Shown here: in pieces, positions 1 to 7,500 of the stretch
How the letters are laid out: every line of letters starts with the position of its first letter
Position numbering within the stretch: the stretch's first letter is position 1
NCBI RefSeq assembly: GCF_000152945.2
Contig: NC_020830.1
Coordinates: 992,001 to 1,056,000, forward strand
Origin: Polaribacter sp. MED152
GTDB lineage: Bacteria; Bacteroidota; Bacteroidia; Flavobacteriales; Flavobacteriaceae
Length of the DNA: 64,000 nt
Reading direction: 5' to 3'
Made by a program: the position numbers and the translations under genes
The notes under the pieces: model-generated
What the model was told of the DNA's origin: nothing
The model's database searches: none
What the model saw: the letters and a program-made list of their open reading frames with translations, nothing else

Positions 1-969
1 CTATTAATTTGGTTGTATACGTTTAAAGGCGGAATTAAAACTATTGTTTGGACAGATACCCTACAAACACTATTTATGCTAATTGCAGTTGGCGTTTGTA
101 TTTACACCATTTCTAGTGAAATGGAAATTAGCAATTTATTTACTTATGTTACAGACAGTGAACTCTCTAAAACTTTCTTTTTTGATGATTTTAAATCTGG
201 TGATTATTTTTGGAAACGATTTCTTGCAGGTGCATTTGTGGCTATTGTAATGACAGGATTAGACCAAGATATGATGCAAAAAAATCTTACTTGTAGAAAT
301 CTAAAGGATGCTCAAAAAAACATGTTTTGGTTTACAATAGTTTTAGTAGTTGTAAACTTCTTCTTTTTAGCTTTAGGAGTGTTACTAACAGATTACGCTC
401 AAAAAAAAGGAATTGACGCACACAAAGACCAACTTTTTCCTATAATAGCAACCAAAGGTACTTTAGGTTTAGCTACAGCTATTTTCTTTCTACTAGGTTT
501 AATAGCAGCAGCCTACTCTAGTGCAGATTCTGCATTAACTTCTTTAACCACCTCTTTTAGTATTGACATATTGGAAATAGACAAAAAAGAAAGCGCTGTT
601 AATCAAGAAAAAATTAGAAAAAAAATACATATAATCTTCTCACTAATTTTAATTGTTACCATCTTAATTTTTAAATATTTTATTGCTGATGAAAGTGTGA
701 TTGCTAAGATATTTACCTTTGCAAATTACACCTATGGCCCATTATTAGGTTTGTATGCTTTTGGTCTTTTTACGAGGTTTAAATTAAAAGATAAATGGGT
801 GCCATTCGTCTGTATCTTGTCTCCAATTATTACTTATTTATTGAACTACTATAGCTTAGAATTATACAATTTTAGCTTTGGTTTTGCATTGCTCATCGTT
901 AATGGACTCGTCACTTTCATAGGTCTTTACACCGTTAAAAGTAGCCAAAAAAAGGCAATTATTGACTGA
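1..969 (+). CDS. Sodium:solute symporter (SSS family), 3' part only
   Basis: The reading frame is open from the first base, so the gene begins upstream of the window; 322 residues are visible. The protein is a hydrophobic multi-pass inner-membrane transporter. The segment KGGIKTIVWTDTLQ near the window edge is a hallmark of the SSS (solute:Na+ symporter) family, and the later AAYSSADSALTSLTTSFSID stretch matches the conserved sodium-site helix. At least seven hydrophobic helices follow. Family members couple Na+ entry to uptake of sugars, sialic acid, amino acids or carboxylates; the substrate cannot be read here. A TTG at position 13 could be called a start by software, but the frame upstream is coding-like (LLIWLYTF), so it is not the true start. 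The gene ends with TGA at 967-969, before a long non-coding stretch. Confidence 0.9.
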   Translation, partial: LLIWLYTFKGGIKTIVWTDTLQTLFMLIAVGVCIYTISSEMEISNLFTYVTDSELSKTFFFDDFKSGDYFWKRFLAGAFVAIVMTGLDQDMMQKNLTCRNLKDAQKNMFWFTIVLVVVNFFFLALGVLLTDYAQKKGIDAHKDQLFPIIATKGTLGLATAIFFLLGLIAAAYSSADSALTSLTTSFSIDILEIDKKESAVNQEKIRKKIHIIFSLILIVTILIFKYFIADESVIAKIFTFANYTYGPLLGLYAFGLFTRFKLKDKWVPFVCILSPIITYLLNYYSLELYNFSFGFALLIVNGLVTFIGLYTVKSSQKKAIID

Positions 970-1103
970 TAATCAGCCATTTAATGAAAAGTTATTAACA
1001 GTTAATACAACTTAATTATCTGATTTTTAAGTATTTACACTCTAAACCCTAACTAAATGTTAATTTTTTAGTTTTAGAGTTAAGAAGAAATCATTATTTT
1101 TTT

Positions 1104-1111
1104 TACATTTG
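1104..1111 (+). promoter_or_regulatory. Putative -7 box TACATTTG, distal promoter for adhesin 1
   Basis: Exact match to the Bacteroidota TAnnTTTG -7 element. No clear -33 TTG is seen at the right distance. A start here would place all the later C-tracts inside the transcript. Confidence 0.4.
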
Positions 1112-1273
1112 CATACTTATAAGAAGTACTCTTAAATTACTTGAATAACCCCAAATTCAGCAATTTACCCCTCATTGAACTTTTCATAAGCGAGTAAAAT
1201 TCGTTTATTGTTCAGTTATCGAAATAATACTGTCCTTTAACGAAAAAATCACACCCCTAAGACCAAAATAAGA

Positions 1274-1281
1274 TAATTTTG
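1274..1281 (+). promoter_or_regulatory. Putative -7 box TAATTTTG, proximal promoter for adhesin 1
   Basis: Exact match to TAnnTTTG, about 300 nt before the adhesin start codon. Transcription would start near 1288 and would include the small ORF at 1324-1437 and four C-tracts. Confidence 0.4.
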
Positions 1282-1323
1282 TTCTTGATAGTAAAGTATT
1301 AACCCTAAATTAAAACTTTTTCG

Positions 1324-1437
1324 ATGAAGAAAAATTTACACCCTAATCCGCAAAACTCTCTGAGATCTTCAGTGAGCCAAAATTCAATTATTAACATAAT
1401 TAAATCCGAATTAGATTTAGGCCAATTACTTTACTAA
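1324..1437 (+). CDS. Possible 37-aa leader ORF upstream of adhesin 1
   Basis: ATG AAG AAA opens a 37-codon frame ending with TAA at 1435-1437. It lies in the leader of the giant adhesin. The peptide starts MKKNLHPNPQNSLRSS and has no signal peptide or membrane segment. Its start region (from about 1300) resembles the real adhesin start region (from about 1556): both read TAACCCTA, then a T-run, then ATGAAxAAAAATT and ACAC. It could be a translated leader peptide, the remnant of an older 5' end of the adhesin gene, or chance. No database family is recognised. Confidence 0.25.
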   Translation: MKKNLHPNPQNSLRSSVSQNSIINIIKSELDLGQLLY

Positions 1438-1584
1438 GGTAAAAGTATAGATTTTTAATGCTTTTTAATTAGCATACGAAATCAACGTCTAACTAACGAT
1501 TCTACCCTAAGTTCGAAACCTCTAAAGTCTTGTTCATAAAGGAGAATAAAAGTTGTAACCCTATTTTATAACCTTTTTCACGCC

Positions 1585-4500
1585 ATGAAAAAAATTACAC
1601 AACCCCAAACGAAACAATTCGTTTTCTCTACTCTAGTAAAGAAATTGAATTCAAAAGTCTTATTAACATTTTTGCTTGCTACATTTTTAGGAGCATCAGG
1701 AGTTTTAGCACAAAATACTGCTAATCCTACTGGTAAGGAAAGCATCAGACAATCTAGCAACACAACTGCTAAGTCTGGCTCTAAAACTAATTATGAAGAT
1801 TTTTCTAGCCTAAACAATTTTTCTACAAGTAGTAGAACAAATGTTTGTTCTCCAGAAAGTTCTTTATTAATTACTGAAGCAAGTTCTTGGGGTATTTCTA
1901 GGTCTACTATTAATAATAGTGGAATTCCTTCATTTTGTTTAAGTTTATATGATACTGCTCCAAAGGATGATGATGTATTTAATACTACATTGAATCCTGC
2001 AGCTGATATTAGCTTTAACAATAACAATTTATCTACAAGTTCAATTATAAACAAGGTTCAAAGAGTAATGAGTTTAATGAAGCATAATTCTTATGCTCCT
2101 AGCTCTGCTCCTTCTAGCTTAACAGATAATTTCTATAGAGCAATTGCTGTAGCAGTTTGGCACTACACAGATAATTTAGACACATCAAATTATAACTATC
2201 AATGGACAGGTGCAGATGGCAACACCTATTCTGTTAGCAATATTAAAACTTGGGTTAGTAATGGTACATTAAGTGCTTCAGATGCAATTTGGTTAGTTCC
2301 TGAAGATAATGATAGACAACCAGAGGTGATGTTGAACGAAAATACATCATCAAACTGTTGCCCAACTTCACCTACGTTAAATTTAAGCGCAGTTACACCA
2401 ACAAATAATGACGGTTCTGTAAAAATCAATTCATCAAATACAACACAATTTTATGGCATTAGTACCTTAAACGCTGGCACATATGATGGGCCAACAACAA
2501 TTGCTACTGCTACTGCTTTACCAAATTCTTTACCAGCAACAATAATTTCTAATGTATTGAATAATGGTGGAACTTATATAATTAGAGCCTTTTCTAATTT
2601 CGATGATTGTTTCACTGACTATACAATTACGGTTCCTGCAGGTACAGGATCTACTTGTACTAGCACTTACGCCTCATATCAAAAAGATGTAAATAATGTA
2701 AATGGAAAAAACAATGTAGCTGGTGCTCCAGATGGTAGCTTTGCTGAAATTCATAATAGCAACCAAACATTAGTTGTAGACTTTAATCAAACTTTTCCAG
2801 CAGGTACAGAATACAGAATAACTTGGAAAGTAAGAAGTGGAGTTAGTGGAACTGCTTATATAGATTTGTCTGAATCAACTTCATCGAACTCAAACTTTGT
2901 AAATCATCCTACTAGACCTCAAACTAACTCTAATAATTTTATCACTACAACTGTAACTTCAAACTCTAGCTTTAGATATGTTGCTTTTGATAAAGGAGAT
3001 ATTAACGATGTAGACTATGACATAGATGCTGTAGAAGTTATAGTATGTGTACCTTGTGAAGTAGCTGACAATACTACCAATACTACTACAATTACCGAAA
3101 ATGAAACTAAAACTTTAAGCGGTACTCCAGCAGGAGGAACATTTTCTATTGTTTCTGGTGGTGGTTCTATCAACGGATCTACTTATACTCCAGATGATAT
3201 TAATACAAATACAAATGTAGTAATTCGTTATTCTGTTGCAGCTAATGGAACTTGTTCAGCTACATCAGATGACATCACTTTTACAGTAACTCCTGTTTGT
3301 GATGTTGTTGCAGATAACACAACTACAACAGCCTCTATTACTGAAGCTGAAACAAAAACATTAAGTGGTTCTCCAGCAGGAGGAACATTCTCTATCGTTT
3401 CTGGTGGTGGTTCTATCAATGGAAACACTTACACTCCAGCAGACGTAAATGGCGACACTAGCGTAACAATTAGGTATACTATTGCTGCAGATGGTGATTG
3501 TGCTGCTACAACTGACGATGTTACTTTTTCTGTAAAAGTTTTACAATCTGTAACTGTTAGCAGTACAGATGTAACTTGTTATGGTTTAAATGACGGATCA
3601 ATAACTTTTAACTTTGAAGATGCTACTACAAGAACTCATATTGAATTTAGTTTAGATGGTGGTTCTAATTTCTTTACCAAAGTTGCAGACGATTCTGGTA
3701 GTGTAACATACTCTAATCTTAGCCCTGGAACTTACGATGTATGGGTTAGATGGGGTAATGGTGAATATAAAAGAGACTTAGGTGCAAACGTAACTATTTC
3801 TCAACCAGCAGAAATTGTTGTTAACAATACAACTTCTACTGCTTCAATAACTGAAGGTCAAACTAAAACATTAACAGGAACTCCTGCAGGTGGTACTTGG
3901 TCTATTGTTTCTGGTGGTGGATCAATCAATGGAAGTACTTATTCTCCAGCTGACATCAATACAAACACAACTGTAAAACTAAGATATACAGTTGCAGGTT
4001 CTGGGTCTTGTTCGGATATTTCTGATGATGTAACATTTACAGTAACTCCTATTTGTGTTACTGCCAACAATACAATATCAACTGCTTCTATTAACGAAGG
4101 TGAGGCTAAAACATTAACAGGAACTCCTGCTGGTGGAACTTGGTCTATTGTTTCTGGTGGAGGCTCAATCAATGGAAATACTTATTCTCCAGCTGACATC
4201 AACACAAACACAACTGTAGTGATTCGTTATACAATTGCTGCTGATGGTGATTGTGCTGCTACAACTGATGATGTTACTTTTACAGTAACTCCTGTATGTG
4301 ATGTAGTTGCTGACAATACAACTTCTACTGCTACCATCAACGAAGGTGAGGCTAAAACATTAACAGGTTCGCCTGCTGGTGGAACTTGGTCTATCGTTTC
4401 TGGCGGTGGTTCAATCAATGGAAACACTTATTCTCCAGCTGATATCAATACAAACACAACTGTAGTGATTCGTTATACAATTGCTGCTGATGGTGATTGT

Positions 4501-7500
4501 GCTGCTACAACTGACGATGTTACTTTTACAGTTACTCCTGTGTGTGACGTAGTTGCTGACAATACAACTTCTACTGCCTCAATTACTGAAGGTCAAACTA
4601 AAACTCTTACAGGAACTCCTGCCGGTGGAACTTGGTCTATTGTTTCTGGTGGAGGTTCTATCAATGGAAATACTTATTCTCCAGCTGACATCAATACAAA
4701 CACAACTGTAGTGATTCGTTATACAATTGCTGCTGATGGTGACTGCGCTGCTACAACTGATGATGTTACTTTTACAGTAACTCCTGTATGTGATGTAGTT
4801 GCTAATAACACAACTTCTACTGCTACTATTAATGAAGGTGAGGCTAAAACATTAACAGGAACTCCTGCTGGTGGAACTTGGTCTATCGTTTCTGGTGGTG
4901 GTTCTATTTCTGGTTCAACTTATACTCCAGCTAATATTAACACAAACACAACTGTAGTGATTCGTTATACAATTGCTGCTGATGGTGATTGTGCTTCGAC
5001 TACTGATGATGTTACTTTCACAGTAACTCCTGTGTGTGATGTAGTTGCTGACAATACAACTTCTACTGCTACTATTAATGAAGGTGAGGCTAAAACATTA
5101 ACAGGTTCGCCTGCTGGTGGTACTTGGTCTATCGTTTCTGGTGGTGGATCAATCAATGGAAATACTTATTCTCCAGCTGATATCAATACAAACACAACTG
5201 TAGTGATTCGCTATACAATTGCTGCTGATGGTGATTGTGCTGCTACAACTGATGATGTAACTTTTACAGTAACTCCTGTATGTGATGTAGTTGCTGACAA
5301 TACAACTTCTACTGCCTCAATTACTGAAGGTCAAACTAAAACTCTTACAGGAACTCCTGCCGGTGGAACTTGGTCTATCGTTTCTGGCGGTGGTTCAATC
5401 AATGGAAACACTTATTCTCCAGCTGATATCAATACAAACACAACTGTAGTTATTCGTTATACAATTGCTGCTGATGGTGACTGCGCTGCTACAACTGATG
5501 ATGTTACTTTTACAGTAACTCCTGTATGTGATGTAGTTGCTAATAACACAACTTCTACTGCTACTATTAATGAAGGTGAGGCTAAAACATTAACAGGAAC
5601 TCCTGCTGGTGGAACTTGGTCTATCGTTTCTGGTGGTGGTTCTATCAATGGAAATACTTATTCTCCTGCTGATATTAATACAAACACAACTGTAGTGATT
5701 CGTTATACAATTGCTGCTGATGGTGACTGCGCTGCTACAACTGACGATGTTACTTTTACAGTTACTCCTGTGTGTGACGTAGTTGCTGACAATACAACTT
5801 CTACTGCCTCAATTACTGAAGGTCAAACTAAAACTCTTACAGGAACTCCTGCTGGTGGAACTTGGTCTATCGTTTCTGGTGGAGGTTCTATCAATGGAAA
5901 TACTTATTCTCCAGCTGATATCAATACAAACACAACTGTAGTGATTCGTTATACAATTGCTGCTGATGGTGATTGTGCTGCTACAACTGACGATGTTACT
6001 TTTACAGTTACTCCTGTGTGTGACGTAGTTGCTGACAATACAACTTCTACTGCCTCAATTACTGAAGGTCAAACTAAAACTCTTACAGGAACTCCTGCTG
6101 GTGGTACTTGGTCTGTCGTTTCTGGTGGTGGATCAATCAATGGAAATACTTATTCTCCAGCTGATATCAATACAAACACAACTGTAGTGATTCGTTATAC
6201 AATTGCTGCTGATGGTGATTGTGCTGCTACAACTGATGATGTTACTTTTACAGTAACTCCTGTGTGTGATGTAGTTGCTGATAATACAACGTCTACTGCT
6301 TCAATAACTGAAAGTCAAACTAAAACATTAACAGGTTCGCCTGCTGGTGGTACTTGGTCTATCGTTTCTGGTGGAGGGTCAATCTCTGGTTCAACTTATA
6401 CACCAGCTGATATCAATACAAACACAACTGTAGTGATTCGTTATACAATTGCTGCTGATGGTGATTGTGCTGCTACAACTGATGATGTTACTTTTACAGT
6501 AACTCCTGTGTGTGATGTAGTTGCTGACAATACAACTTCTACTGCTTCAATAACTGAAGGTCAAACTAAAACATTATCAGGTTCGCCTGCTGGTGGTACT
6601 TGGTCTATCGTTTCTGGTGGAGGGTCAATCTCTGGTTCAACTTATACACCAGCTGATATCAATACAAACACAACTGTAGTGATTCGTTATACAATTGCTG
6701 CTGATGGTGATTGTGCTGCTACAACTGATGATGTTACTTTTACAGTAACTCCTGTGTGTGATGTAGTTGCTGACAATACAACTACAGCTACTACAATTAA
6801 TGAAGGGCAAACTAAAACTCTTACAGGTAATCCTACAGGTGGAACGTTCACAGTAGTTTCTGGTGGAGGAACTATAAACGGAAATATTTATACTCCTGCT
6901 GATGTATCTACAGATACTACAGTAGTGATTCGTTATACAATTGCTGCTGATGGTGACTGTGCTGCTTCATCTGACGATGTTACTTTTACGGTTACAGAAG
7001 GTGGTTGTAATCAATCTCCAACTGATGCTGCTTTAGGATTTAACGTATTTACTTTAGAAGGTTTACAATTATCTACTAATGAAACTGAAGGTAGTGTTGC
7101 TACAGGTGGTGACTTGACTATTTCAGGAAACTATCAAATAACGACTAATGACCCTGGTTCTTTCCAAGTAAACAATGTAACTGTTGGTTTAGTTGTTGGT
7201 GGAAAAGTAAATTATCAATCAGGAAATTCTTTACAAATCAACCAAAATACTTATGTAAAAATTGGTGAAAGTAATGGATCTGTTGTTTGGTATAAAGATC
7301 AAAACAATGCATTTTCTCCTATTAGAGTTACTAAAAACTCAAGCTACAATTCTTCACCAAGAATTAGTTTACAAGCAAATGCAAATCAATTAAACGTATC
7401 ATCTACAAATAATCCAATATTTGAGAGTAACGTAATAGATTTTGCTAGCGCATTTCAAACATTAAGAGGTAACTCTACAAATTTATCTCAATATGCAAAC

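Larger units (their letters stand above)
970..1584 (+). promoter_or_regulatory. 615-bp leader of the first giant adhesin, rich in C-tracts
   Basis: No long ORF lies here. Two matches to the Bacteroidota -7 box TAnnTTTG are visible, TACATTTG at 1104-1111 and TAATTTTG at 1274-1281, so the adhesin mRNA may carry a leader of about 300 or 465 nt. In this AT-rich DNA, runs of three or four C in an ACCC(C)T/A context recur near 1046, 1148, 1168, 1253, 1302, 1341, 1503 and 1558. A 37-codon ORF sits at 1324-1437. The segment around 1300-1345 resembles the segment at 1556-1600 that contains the real start codon, suggesting an old local duplication. Which promoter is used, and whether the leader folds, cannot be told by eye. 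Confidence 0.5.

Noticed and set aside
3228..5648. Several minus-strand ORFs of 60-80 codons with near-identical sequences
   Set aside because: They are shadows of the repeat array in adhesin 1; they share its 246-bp period and have no starts or signals of their own.
3055..7005. Regular repeat array considered as CRISPR
   Set aside because: Period is 246 bp, units are coding and in frame, and there are no short repeats with unique spacers or cas genes.
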